Shown here piece by piece: positions 12,017 to 23,128 of a stretch of 64,000 nt of DNA (the stretch's first letter is position 1; each line of letters opens with the position of its first letter). Source of the DNA: Macrolepiota albuminosa (lineage: Eukaryota; Basidiomycota; Agaricomycetes; Agaricales; Agaricaceae); the NCBI GenBank assembly GCA_027475525.1, contig JAMWFC010000009.1, positions 1-64,000 of the forward strand, in the 5' to 3' direction. The notes beneath the pieces are model-generated. The model did not search any database. It saw nothing but the letters and a program-made list of their open reading frames with translations, and had not been told where the DNA came from. The position numbers and the translations under genes are program-made.

Positions 12017-12421
12017 TACGGAAGAGTTCAAACGCGTCCCGAGGTAAAGCTTTAGTGAACACGTCGGCAATCATGCTCTTTGTAGGAATATAATCGATTT
12101 GATAGTTTCACGTGCAATATGATCGCGAATAAAGTGATAGCGAATGTCGATATGTTTGGCGCGTGAATGAGGAGTTCCTTTTAGATATCGTAGGATGCGT
12201 TTGCCTGCTGCAAGATGCTGTATTCCGGGATTACCGGCAGATTGAGCTAGCAAACCGACAGAGAACTGGATATCGGGACGTGTTTGGGTTACATAGAGCA
12301 AAGACCCAACGAGGGAAAGGTAATTTATACCTTTAGCAAAGATGATGATTGGTGATGATCGACGTGGAAACTGGAGTACAATTCTGCATTCCAAAACGTT
12401 CCAAGACGGAATCAACGTCCA
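12017..12421 (-). pseudogene. Copia pol fragment: RT end and RNase H
   Basis: The minus-strand frame gives LDVDSVLERFGMQNCTPVS, then with frame changes GINYLSLVGSLLYVTQTRPD, HLAAGKRILRYLKGTP, SRAKHIDIRYHFIRDHIAR and finally IADVFTKALPRDAFELFRNK. This is the canonical C-terminal run of Ty1/copia polyprotein (end of RT and RNase H). The order is right but several frames are used, and about 30 residues between the KGTP and SRAKHID blocks are missing compared with the family, so this is a decayed internal deletion copy. Confidence 0.8.
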
Positions 12422-12499
12422 ATGTTCGCAGTACCCATTTTACCATTTTCTCATTCAACCTTAACCACATTTTTGCCTTTGTCTTCCCGCCTCTTCACC

Positions 12500-12860
12500 A
12501 TTTTCATTGATCCAACCACACAAAGCAAAATAAAGACACTTATCAATGGGCATGGTGGCTGTGCCCAAGTCGACTTGTCGAGGGTCTGCACAGCCACCAT
12601 GCCCATTGATCCGACCACACACAAGCAATGGGCATGGTGGCTGTGCCCAAGTCAACTTGTCGAGGGTCTGCACAGCCACCATGAGCCACGAAGACGATTC
12701 ACAAAGTACTGCCAAAGAGGGATGTGCGTATCACAAGAGCTCTCCTCTACCCGCTCTGGGCTCACCCAAGTTTTTCCTTTTCCCTGGGCTCACCCAAGCT
12801 CTCCACAGGTCCTCTTGTCCGAAGAAACATCGTTCCCTACACACACTCTCTTGAGACATC
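12500..12860. repeat. Dispersed composite repeat, copy B (inverted relative to 8.7-9.24 kb)
   Basis: Hairpin 1 is at 12542-12610: arms of about 23 bp that are perfect complements around a 23-base loop containing AAGTCGACTTGTCGAGG. Hairpin 2 starts near 12627 and ends in GAGCCACGAAGACG, exactly as in copy A. Then follow two CTGGGCTCACCCAAG motifs (12755-12800) and CTCCACAGGTCCTCTTGTCC, which match copy A read on the other strand. The block lies directly upstream of the RNA14-like gene. Confidence 0.65.
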
Positions 12861-13003
12861 CTCTGGCATCACTCGCTCATAACATCGTTTTTCATTTCAT
12901 ATTATCATATCGTGTTCCATATGGAGTTATCAATTTGCCCTTTGTCTCTTTTGTTCTTTGTTCTAAGCTCAAAACTATTTTCAACACGCAACAGACACAA
13001 GAC

Positions 13004-14202
13004 ATGGACGCTATGGAAGATAAATCACAGCAAGCCATGCCAACTGCAACGGAGTATGAAAAACTGTCGGTCGAATTGAAGCAACGTCCGCACAATCCAG
13101 ATTCCTGGAAGAGACTGGTTTGTCTTGCAGAAGAATCGGGTGATATTTGCAAAGTACGCGTGTCGTTCGATGCGCTATTGGAACAGTATCCAAATAGCGT
13201 ACGTGGCCTTGAGGTGCCTACTTTTGCGTATCTGACAGTTGTTTTCTCTTTCAGTCTTCTGCGCAATTCCGCTATGTTTTTTATTTCCTACAGGACCCAT
13301 CAACGTATGACGAAGCACAAGATCTCTTTAAAAGGTTTCTCACTAAATCACCAGAAGTACCCTTCTGGGAACTCTACCTAAGATATGTTAGGTAAGGTGT
13401 TCTTCCCTATTTATACATCTTCTCTTGTGTACTAATTAGGCCATAGACGTGTTAACACTCGATGGGAACCGGTTCGTGAGGCGTAATTTATACATCTTCT
13501 CTTGTGTACTAATTAGGCCATAGACGTGTTAACACTCGATGGGAACCGGTTCGTGAGGCGTACGAGTTTGCGATCCACCATATTGGGCACGACAGGGATA
13601 GTGGCCCTATCTGGATGAATTACATTCAGTTTTTGCGTCTTTCATCAAACAACCAGCAAAAGATATATGCGTTGAGGGAAGTTTATCATCGCGCAGTTCA
13701 GGTTCCCTTTGACGGTGTCGAATCCTTGTGGCAAGAGCTCAAGAGTTTCGAGGACAGCCTGGATAGAACCAAGGCAATGGAGGTTATGAATAATCTCTGG
13801 CCGGCGTACAGGCAGGCCCTCCTGACCTTCCGTCAACTGTCAAACCACGTTCGCGCACTCATACCCACACCTGCCCCTACATCCCTGGACCGTCCAGAAC
13901 TCGTTTTACCTGCTCTCCCCATACTCGACGCGTTAGAGCGCTCAATCCTTGCAAGATGGAAAGCTTACCTCAAGTGGGAGGAGAGTGATCCTCTAGAGCT
14001 GGACCAGAGAGGCCAGTCTGCCACCCTCGTGTCGCGCATCTTCCATGTGTATCGTAAAGCATTGATCCGAATGTGGTATCACGATGACATTAAGTCCATG
14101 GCCTGTCTGTGGCTGGAAAAAGTGGGAAAACATCAAGAAGCCTTGAAGATCTCAGAGATGTGGGTCGGAGCCGACCCGGACAAGTATGCAGTCCTTGATT
14201 GA
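13004..14202 (+). pseudogene. 3'-truncated RNA14/CstF-77-like HAT-repeat gene copy
   Basis: Exon 1 (13004-13198) ends DALLEQYPNS, intron 13199-13254 (GTACGTGG...TTTCAG), exon 2 (13255-13391) carries DPSTYDEAQDLFKRFLTKSP, and a third exon from 13524 reads VNTRWEPVREAYEFAIHHIG, MNYIQFLRLSSNNQQK, ALREVYHRAVQVPFDGVE and ESLWQELKSFEDSLDRTKA. This is the N-terminal half of the HAT (half-a-TPR) scaffold of mRNA cleavage and polyadenylation factor RNA14/CstF-77. A 77-bp duplication (13409-13562) repeats the intron end and exon start; one copy must be ignored. The frame stops at 14202 just after SEMWVGADPDK, where the family continues with further HAT repeats. The product is about 380 residues rather than the usual 700 or more. 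I read it as a truncated paralogue; it could still make a short protein. Confidence 0.7.
13409..13562. repeat. 77-bp direct tandem duplication
   Basis: ATTTATACATCTTCTCTTGT at 13409 recurs at 13486, period 77. It spans an intron 3' end and the next exon start in the RNA14-like gene. Confidence 0.9.
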
Positions 14203-14836
14203 TTGGTCGCCTTCTATTGCTCAAACATCTTTCTTTAGGGTCCCGATGGACGCCGAAGTCTACTGTCGATTCAACAGGTTAAGTCTCGATGATCGAACGC
14301 TGAGGCAAGTCCACTCCCGATGCAACAACAGATTCAGTCTTGGTGATGATACCTTGAGACAACAGTAATATGTCATGATTTGTAGTTCAGTGTTGGTTGG
14401 TTGGCATTGATACCGGTTATGCCTACAAAAATGCCTACAAATATTCTCTTTTTTCATGTCTCTGTTTTCTTTTCAGAAATCAAGATTTCGCCTCCCTAAG
14501 ACTATTGATCGTCTAAATACTCAATTCCCGCTACTTTAGTAGTGGCTTTTTTGTTCGTTCAAAATTATCATTGCCTCTTTGATCCTAATTTCGTGATTAT
14601 TCGGTCGAATACGTCGGGCACGTGTCGCTTTCTATTTGCAATTGGCTGAGACGCTTGGCCAAACAGACAAGTGTTTCAATGTGTCTTTTCAATTTTTCGA
14701 AAGTACGAGCTCTATCTCATTCATTGTGGCTGGTAGGAACTACAAGTTATTTCTGGGTACGGATCGCTCTCAGATGTATAAGTATCTGGATTAGTATCTG
14801 ATTCATTTCACATTCTTCAGTGTCGAGTTCCTAAAA
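14203..14836. other. Non-coding stretch with an imperfect tandem repeat
   Basis: No gene is seen. At about 14255-14363 a unit of 55-60 bases (with CGATTCAACA / CGATGCAACA and AGTCTCGATGAT / AGTCTTGGTGAT) occurs twice imperfectly. The rest is AT-leaning sequence serving as the 5' flank of the JmjC gene. Confidence 0.5.
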
Positions 14837-17800
14837 ATGACTCACATGCGCGTTGGAAACACAAAATTTAGTTCCTATCATTGGTTTACAGATGTAATAT
14901 CTACCACAACAAACTTGGAGACTTACTTCGGGCCAAATACACCTGTACATGTAGGTTTTGAATCCTTCTAATGTATCACCGCCGATCTCTCTTCTAGAAC
15001 CTTGCCGTCTTCATGTGTCAATCGGAAAATACGCAACATGCGACCTCCTCAATTGATAATCTCTCGCTGTTTAGAGCGGATATGCTAGGAGACGTGGCCA
15101 CGATGACCATGGCTGGCGTCAAGCGAGTCCGAGAGGCTCGTTTCGAGGCGCTCAAGCTCTACAGGTTGTTGGACGTATACAGTATGATGCTTGGCGATCC
15201 TCTCAGGCCATCGTCGTCTGTGTTAATGGTTGATGTTCCATACCATCAGAAGACCGTGAGTGGCTCTTTAACCTTTTAAAAGCTGCTGATATTTTCCGTT
15301 AGCCTCTCGGATCGTTGAACGACCTTCAGGAAATCATCAATCTATTTGCACAAGGTTTGGATGATCATCTAAAATCCCTTCATGACGCCTCTCGTGGCTT
15401 GGAAACGAATCATTTTTCTACATCTCCCAGTCATCTCTTGGTGCTGTACACAGAATTGATTAATCATGAAGGGAAAAAAGACATCATAAATACCTTGATC
15501 AATCTCACGGTAGCTGCCATACACGTTGGTCTGATCCTGGGGGTCCGTTTTCTTCTTCTTGAGTCTTTTCGGCTTGTAACGGCATTGCATCACAGGGAAA
15601 CCTTTCTGTTCCATCTGATGCACTTGGTGTTGGACGATTGATTGTTGAAAGGTAGGCTTCATATGAAATTGAATATCATGGAATTCACCCAAGTGCACTT
15701 TGCTCTCATAGTGGAAGCGACGCCGATCGTAAAGCGCTTGATCTTTTGATAGAACGTAGTCAAGCAGGACGGCGCCCGAGACACTTCCACAATCAGCTGG
15801 ACCTGGCATTAACCACATCGCCCTTGCTCTTGCTATTGCCACGGGAGTATTCAGAGATTGCCGGAAGAGAAAGCTTGCTTGATGTCAGTATTTGTATGTC
15901 TATAACGTGATAACTGATGATACCCTAACCCTGATCCATCGCAGACGTGGGCCATCTTGGGTGCTGTAGCTCGTCCGCCGGAACTCCACGAGGCGGAACG
16001 ACTTGTATGGAGGGTTATTTTCAACACAGCAACGGGCGGTATCCTCCTAGATGAATTGGCTACGGCATTGCCAGAATTGATAGATACCGCCCCATCAGCA
16101 ACCAAGAAATGGATCAATATCTATAAATCTTCACGTATGATCGTCTCTTCTTGTAAAGGAAGACTTGCTCTTATATTTTCATGTTTATATTTTTGATTCA
16201 GGACATGACGCTTCAATTGGAGCTATGACTGATCGAGCAGGTGCGTCGTCCCAGAAAAAAATAATGACTAGGGGATGATTTATGATTTGATTATCGTCAT
16301 GTAGAGGCACATGCTACTTCGTCGCCTGAACGTCGTACTCCGCCTAGACTACGTCACAGCAAACAAAAGCCCACATCACGTCGAAGCATGACACAAGAGG
16401 AACAAGACCAACCCACAAGGAGGGAAGGCAACTCGGATAATGACAGTGGAAATTCGGATGACGATAGTAGTCCTCCGATGACATTAAACAACAACAAACA
16501 TCACAGCAATGCACAGGAGGAACAAGGATTAAATTTAGTCGATACATCAAGTAAGTTGATTCAAGGAGAACATCACTTAATTTGACACATTTCAAGGGAT
16601 TTTGACTCTGAGACCTAGAACGAAAAACCAGGCTAAGGTAACTGTTAGCAAAGACTATAATAAACCCCGACGCCCGAGCAATAGCATCCGAGCGCAAATG
16701 ACAATTGACTTGACTATAGAGGAGACGGTCTGGGAATGTCGTTACAAAATCCTCATAGAATTTTGACATACAGCTTTTAACAGGACTTTGAAGTAGACGA
16801 CGGAGAGAAGATCAGTTTTGTCGTAGATAGGCCTCTGGAAAAAACATCAACCAAGTATAATCTACCTATTCTGGGCAGACCAACAACTGCCACATATGAA
16901 TATGTTCCCGCGTTCCACGTAAGAGTATCCGTTGAACAGAACGTAACTTTTCTCATGTTGTTTCAATAGCTCCCAGAGGACATGGAGTGGTTCGAACGTA
17001 TGGAACGCGTGACGAAAGGTTCCGAATCGAGTTTGGTAAAAATCATAACACATAAAGAGTACACAAAACTTGGATCGAGCATGATCATGTCCCTTCTGGA
17101 AACCAACGCGTGCATCGTAATAACTGAGGAGCCTCATCTCGATGTGTTGTTCTCGGAGGAGACACTTGCAAGTGTCTTTGCTCTGGATGAACCTACTACC
17201 TTGCACGGTAATCTCTTCCGTCCCGGGGTACAGACATCCACTAACAACGAAGCAGACTTCACTATTTTAGGCCCTGGAAAGCTTAGGACGGGCACGCTAC
17301 TAGATCTCTTTGACGCAATGCGAGCTGATCCACCGAAGGCTTTGAATTGCCTTTACCTCCCAGATTCTCACGATGCCTTTCCTAATTTACCATACTCAAC
17401 AGACACAGTTGCATGGAGGCGGACGCGTAGACACACTTATTGTGGCGATGACAGACTTTTTCCTGTCCCTGACATGCGTTGGGCCATCGCATCCACCGGC
17501 GCAACCACTCATTATTGGCACGTGGATTCCGATGGCTTTGGGACGTTCCTACAGGTGGTAACAGGTTGTAAGATCTGGTATGTTGCTACTCCTAAAAGCG
17601 GTTCTTTCGATGATTTTGCCGACGTATCGTTGTTCACGTCTGAATATGACATTTCTGCGGCGAATGATGACCGATGGAATATAGCCCGTTTGGTCTTAGT
17701 ACCAGGAACTACCTTGTGAGTTTCATGTTATTCGGCATCAACGATGTTCCATGACTGTATTACAGGATTATGCGACCAGGTCTTCCACATGCAGTTGTCA

Positions 17801-18949
17801 GCCCAGAGCCTGCACTTTGTAAAGGCGGACACTTTTATTGTACTACCACTATTCAGAATTCAATCGTCGGAATTTTCCACGATTTCGTTGGAAAACGCAC
17901 TGTCACCAATACCGAACATCAAGACGCATCCAACTTGCTTTTGACAAGCATTTTGACGTACTACGTCCTGGATCTCGTCAATCCTTCTGACTGTAAGTGT
18001 CTGATAGATATTGATTATAAAGCAATGCCAATAAGGAGGTTTCAGTTCCTATCGCGACTCATCTGCCAGATCCTTTAACATGGAGTGGGGCTCTGTCCAT
18101 CTTTTATCTCTGCTTGTATTTCGAGTTGTACAGTGGCCTGGTCCATTGGTATTACGTTCGCCTCAAGCTCCCTGAAGCCATGAAAGCAGCTATCAAGAAT
18201 CGCTCTCGTGCTAGAAAACTATTGGAGTGGTTCTTAGGGAGGCATCTATTTACTCGCGATGGTGTGACCTACACGGGAGTCGGTGCATATGAAAAGCTAT
18301 TCGCCCCATTCCTCGTCCACCACGTTCGTCTTCTCATGATATATAAGAATTTAGCCTATGACGTAGGGTTAAACGAGCACCGCGATGAAGTGAGGCCTCA
18401 AGACGTTGCGAGGGACATTGATTGGTGTTTGAGAGGAGGACCTGCTTGGGAAGCTTATAACCAGTTGAAGGCTATGCCTATTACACATCGTAAATTTTCC
18501 TGGGAAGGTGAAGGTTATAAAATCGAGGTCTCATCTAACACTGCATATGGCAAATGTTTCGCTCTCCTCCAATTGTCTTCGCTAATTGTGTTTTAGATCT
18601 CGGAGAACACGCAGACGGTTGTGTTTTTGGGGACTGGCGGTGTGCGAAAGCTATGGGCATCTCCTTGCTCGAAAGTCGTTCGAACACCTTCCTACAACAC
18701 GCAAAGGACGAACCCGTCTCAAACGAGTCAAGCCTCGATATGGACAATTCGGACTTTCAAACGGAGGGAAGTCAATCTCATGATGGTGCAGTTAATCCAG
18801 GTTTGAAGAGATGCCGATCCGACAATTCTTCGTCCAGAGGCAAGTTCTGCATCAGAACACTTCTAACCATAGCTCACCAGTTTTACAGAAAAGAAGGCTC
18901 GATCATCATGAACCCAGGACTTATCTCACAAAATATGCTGACTGATTAA
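14837..18949 (+). CDS. JmjC-domain protein with long unknown N-terminal and C-terminal regions
   Basis: Exon 1 starts MTHMRVGNTKFSSYHWF (14837-14950); intron 14951-14997; exon 2 to 15255; intron 15256-15302. Later exons include TWAILGAVARPPELHEAERL and a low-complexity nuclear-looking stretch (SPERRTPPRLRHSKQKPTSR, then acidic/Asn-rich). The catalytic-fold region lies at about 17000-17990: YLPDSHDAFPNLPYSTD, then YWHVDSDGFGTFLQVVTG with an HxD pair, and RPGLPHAVVSPEPALCKGG with the distal His, so the Fe(II) triad HxD...H looks complete. JmjC proteins are 2-oxoglutarate oxygenases, often lysine demethylases; substrate cannot be told here. A helical C-terminus (HWYYVRLKLPEAMKAAIKN) and an acidic Ser-rich tail follow. 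Between about 15530 and 15710 the plus frame is poor and a 158-codon open frame runs on the minus strand, so exon structure there is unresolved. Confidence 0.7.
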
Positions 18950-19592
18950 ATAGAGTATTAGTAGACTAAACAATCCACAATCCATTGAGTGTGGTAACAT
19001 GTAACTTCTATGACACGTCGGTGATGGCTGAGATTTTCGACGTCGCCAATCACCTTATGTGGCAGTGCAAAAACGTCGACTTGTCGATTCATGCACAGCC
19101 ACACTTTTGGCAGCCAAAACTTGGACCAATCGACCCTCCAAAACTTTTTCCTTAGACGAGATGTGTCACGCCATTTTCAGTGCACACGTCTCTCAACGAA
19201 AGGACGTATGACAACGCAAAATGCCATTTTCGAAAGGAAAAGGTGACAGAGAAGTGACACATTTCCTTTTGGCGTACGACTCTTCTTACATGTTGTTTTT
19301 CCAGATAACGTCGGTTATTCAGCCACTACATGCTAAAGACCAGCTCAGCTGACAATCAGATAGTAGATAGTGATGATAACGGCTGATTTAGTGGGCGTAG
19401 GTGCAGATAATGTCTTCTTAACGTCAAAAAAGGGAGGCATGCATGGCCGGGGCCTTACGACATTTCGGCAATAGCGCGCTCAAGGAGCGACGATCGATAT
19501 CGATCGGGGTTCGCCTTCGGACCGGAGTTCCGTTCATAACAGACTACATACAACAATACAACGTGCTCGCCTGTCTTTCGCTTATACATATT
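18950..19592. other. Intergenic region with a solo hairpin of the dispersed family
   Basis: At 19058-19103, arms TGTGGCAGTGCA / TGCACAGCCACA flank CGTCGACTTGTCG. This is the same core as the hairpins at 9.1, 12.6 and 32.4 kb. No gene is seen. The last part is the promoter region of the downstream kinase gene. Confidence 0.55.
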
Positions 19593-22500
19593 ATGGCTCT
19601 GGACTTTCCATTAGTCCCATACCCATACCCATACGACGAGTTTTGGGAGGACGCCATGCTCTCCGTCCAGAATCATTTGGCCGCGAATCAAAAATCGTAC
19701 GTTGATGAAGAGGCTACTCTGCCACCAGTGCTCCCTCCGCTGCCAAATAACCAGTAAGTGATTGGACATATAACGCCCACCGAGTATTAATTAACATTAC
19801 TTGCTATAGTGGCATCCAATTTCTTGGCAGCTCCGACATATTCACCTCCAAGTTTCATAGCTATCGTCCGGACGACGACCAAACGCGGATGGTACTTCCA
19901 GATCTTCATATGCGACTCAAACCAGACATGAAACAGATTGAGGCTCCTATCTCCTTCTTGTCAAGCGTCTTCGTTTTGGATCAATCCTTCAACGTCCAAG
20001 ATTTTATCAAGAACAACAGTCATATCTTTCATGAGGGCCGTATTCACGCCATAGGTTGTCTGGAGAGCGAAAGGCACATTGCCGACTATTTCAATACCAT
20101 CGCTATTGCTGCGTATGAATGTCCGGGATTTTCTTCTCACCTCTCTCCTCCTGACCGCTATTGGACTGGAGGAAAGAGTAACGAAATCACCATCGCAGGC
20201 CCATGGCGTGCAAAACCCGACATTGTCCTTGTCAAATCTCATCCGATATCCGGTGCCTATGATGATAGTAGTATCTTCTGGCCGGATGTTCTCGCATTGG
20301 CGGAGACGTCCGTCTCGTCAGGTCCGACCAAAACCATGACAGAAGGGATAGACTGTAAGTCATATCTCATGCTCTACTCCCAAGGTATGTATATGAGTCT
20401 TTATAATTCAATCACCCAATGTTTTGATGCATTACATCCAAGGGGATCGCGTGTACTCTACCTCCCTGAGTTTATATAGGGATCAGTGGTATCTGCATAT
20501 TATTGATAGGCAGGGGAAGATAAACATCGGACCGCTCACATATGCAGGAAACACTGAAGAACTGGTTAGGGTTCTTCTTTGTCTTACGTTCGGTCCGTTG
20601 ACTATACTGGGATTGGATTCTACAATGACGCGAGAGGTTCCAAGTGGCAGGGTAAGTGTCTTAGATTGTTTTGAATGTCTGCGTCCGCTATATGTTGTAT
20701 AGAGATTTCTGAAAGAAGGCGGCGGGCCTAATTTTTGGGTGCGGTATTCAAAAAAAAAATTTGTACCACGGTGGAAGAATGGCGTTGAAAAGAGTACGAT
20801 CACACCGCCCGATGATATCTATTTTATGGACTTGACCGAAAAAATCAAGCAACAATATATTATAGCCGGCGACAAGCAGGATCTTAAACAGAATATTTCT
20901 TCGAACCTCTCCACCATTTCGTGTGATCATACATTCATTGTGAAATCGGAAATATTCAAGTCCCAGGCCCTCTTCGGGCGCGCTACGCGAGTCTGGGCTG
21001 TTGAAACCCCAGACCAAAAGCAGGCGATTATGAAGGATTCGTGGATCCTCTCTGGCCGAAGGCATAATGAAAGTCACTACCTCCAAGAACTTCACAAAGA
21101 TGGCTTTTGCCCATTCATTCCCAAACCCATATGTTATGCAGTAGTCACGAAGACTTCCGTTATTCGTACGGCGCTTTTCAGCTACGATTCACCAGAGACC
21201 AGAGAACGCCGGCGATTGGTCATGTCACCTGTTTGTGTGAAGCTCTCGAACGTCCAATCCCTGATTGAACTGATGGGTGTTTTTCTCGACATCTGTTTCG
21301 GTAGGCTGAATCATCTTTTGATTTCATTTACTGAAACTTGTCCACTCTAGCGATTAAATTCTTAAAAGATCATAACCGTGTTCATCGTGATATTTCCTTT
21401 GCGAACATAATGATTCGAAACGCACCGCTTACCGAACAAGAAATAAAAGAATTTTATTCTGAGGGAAATGCCGCAGGGATAATACGACTCGCACATCAAT
21501 GTCGACCCGGAATCCTCATCGACTTCGACTATGCCGCATTTATTGAAAGTAATAGAAACAGTGCCTGCGGCTCTCATCAACAGGGTCCTTTACAGGCGTC
21601 CTATGCCTATCAGGATGCAAGTGACCTTCATCCTCAAGAAAGGGAAAGCAGCCTAGAGATGGACACTGATTCCTCTGCTCACGGTCATCTTCCTCGCAGC
21701 AACTATGAGCGCCGTTCTACTCGAACTATCCATACACAGTCGATAACTGAAGAAGCGCATTGCCATGATACTGACGAGGAGGACACTGATCAAACTCCTG
21801 TCAATTCTGGCTCTCCCGTTCCCCAACTACATCCGCGTGGGATTGATGGTCACTCATCCTTCTCGGCTGGTGTCTCATCCGAAAGGAGTCTACTCCAGGA
21901 TTTACATGACATTCCTCAGACGCGCTTTCATGAACAACAGTTGCCTATTACAGTTTCATCCCCAAATACCGGCAAAAACACAATTCGTACCGTAAGTCGT
22001 GTTGACATCATCCTTGTATAATTTAACATATATCTCTGATTTAGGGCACGGCGCCTTTCATGGCCATACCCCTGTTGTTGTGGGGATCAACGCACACAGT
22101 TGGGTTTGATCTTGAAAGTCTTGTCTATGTCCTTCTCTACCTTTGCACCCAGTATCAGGACATAAACCCAGTCGAAATTTACAAAGATGGCTTGTTTAAG
22201 AAGGCTAAACGATACGCTCCCATTGCTGCTTGGTTCTTTGGCGACGGCAGCTTTCAAGATCTAGGTTGTCTAAAAGCTGGCCAGCTACACTTCGGATTGG
22301 AACATCTTGTTCTCGATTATATCTCTCCCCGTTTTCAAGTTCTTCGAACCGTTATAAAAGACTTGTGGCGTGCATTATACCCTGCTTTCCCACATGACTT
22401 GATTCAAGGAGACGAGAAAACCCGTTTCCTCCCGGCCGACGCCTGTGATTCATTTATCGAGATCTTCGAGAGGGCAATTGTATCCCTTGGTAAACAGCAA

Positions 22501-22629
22501 GGCGAAGTATCGCCGGCAGATGCCTTCACGTCTGTATCAGGGTCAACAAAGCGCCGTGCGGAACAGGAAGAAGAGGGAACTGCTAAGAGGATTCTCAAGA
22601 AAATGGCTGCAGGCGATGGTCCTGTTTAA
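19593..22629 (+). CDS. FunK1-type fungal protein kinase
   Basis: The start is taken at 19593 (MALDFPLVPYPYPYDEFW). The N-terminal half has the family blocks ECPGFSSHLSPPDRYWTGG, WRAKPDIVLVKSHP, WPDVLALAETSVSSG and GQWYLHIIDRQGKINIGPLT-like sequence (as RDQWYLHIIDRQGKI). The kinase part follows: MKDSWILSGRRHNESHYL, FLKDHNRVHRDISFANIMI with the catalytic HRD and Asn, and GILIDFDYAAFIES in place of DFG. A roughly 150-residue Ser/His/Asp-rich insertion separates this from GTAPFMAIPLLLWGSTHTVG, FDLESLVYVLLYLC and the C-lobe. The intron before GTAPFMA (about 21991-22044) is canonical. The C-terminus is Glu/Lys-rich. Other intron positions (near 19757-19808, 20354-20440, 20653-20702, 21301-21350) follow frame changes. 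FunK1 kinases are expanded in multicellular basidiomycetes; the target is unknown. Confidence 0.8.
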
Positions 22630-23128
22630 CCATCTCAGCAATCGAGTTCGGCCACCAGAAGGTCTGAATCAAGCACGTTTGTCCAGGGCTGGAACTTCGA
22701 GGTTTTAGAAGCCGATTTTGTTTTTAATGTCATGTTTTCTCAACTACATCAATTGATATACGTATCGAAGATGTTTAGTAACGCTCATAATTGTATATAT
22801 GTTTTGCGTGGAAGAAGTGAACGAGAACAAATATTAATATAATCTTTCCATGGACCAATGACACGTGACATCATCCGCTCGCCGATAGCGAGTTCTGGGT
22901 TCACCCAAGCTCACTGTTAATCATGCTGCTCCCTTTCACCTGCTTCAATCTGTAACTTTCTTCGACCATTCGGCATACTTGGGGCTTGCCCCAGCCTATT
23001 CAGTATCACATCCTTAGAGTTGCTGTCTGCAGAATTGTATCTCCTAAACATATAGAGCATGGTCCCATTGCAATCCAGAATGGACCGGAAGTGAGTCCTG
23101 CCGCTATATACAAACTTTTTTCATATCC
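22630..23128. other. Intergenic region with one copy of the GGGTTCACCC motif
   Basis: GCGAGTTCTGGGTTCACCCA begins near 22888, sharing its core with motifs at 8.8, 12.76 and 30.26 kb. It lies between the kinase gene and the next gene. A short first exon of the downstream gene may lie near 23030-23110 but could not be joined in frame with confidence. Confidence 0.4.

Larger units (their letters stand above)
11863..12421 (-). mobile_element. Ty1/copia retroelement relic (3' end of pol and start of 3' LTR)
   Basis: On the minus strand this reads the end of a copia pol followed, after a purine-rich GAGTGGGAG, by a TGTCGAAGATATC start that is likely the 3' LTR. The LTR would continue leftward past 11863, but its far end was not identified. 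The 77-bp duplication at 11863-12016 repeats the junction. Nothing of gag, protease or integrase is left; on the right the relic stops abruptly at 12421, next to the hairpin repeat. Confidence 0.7.
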
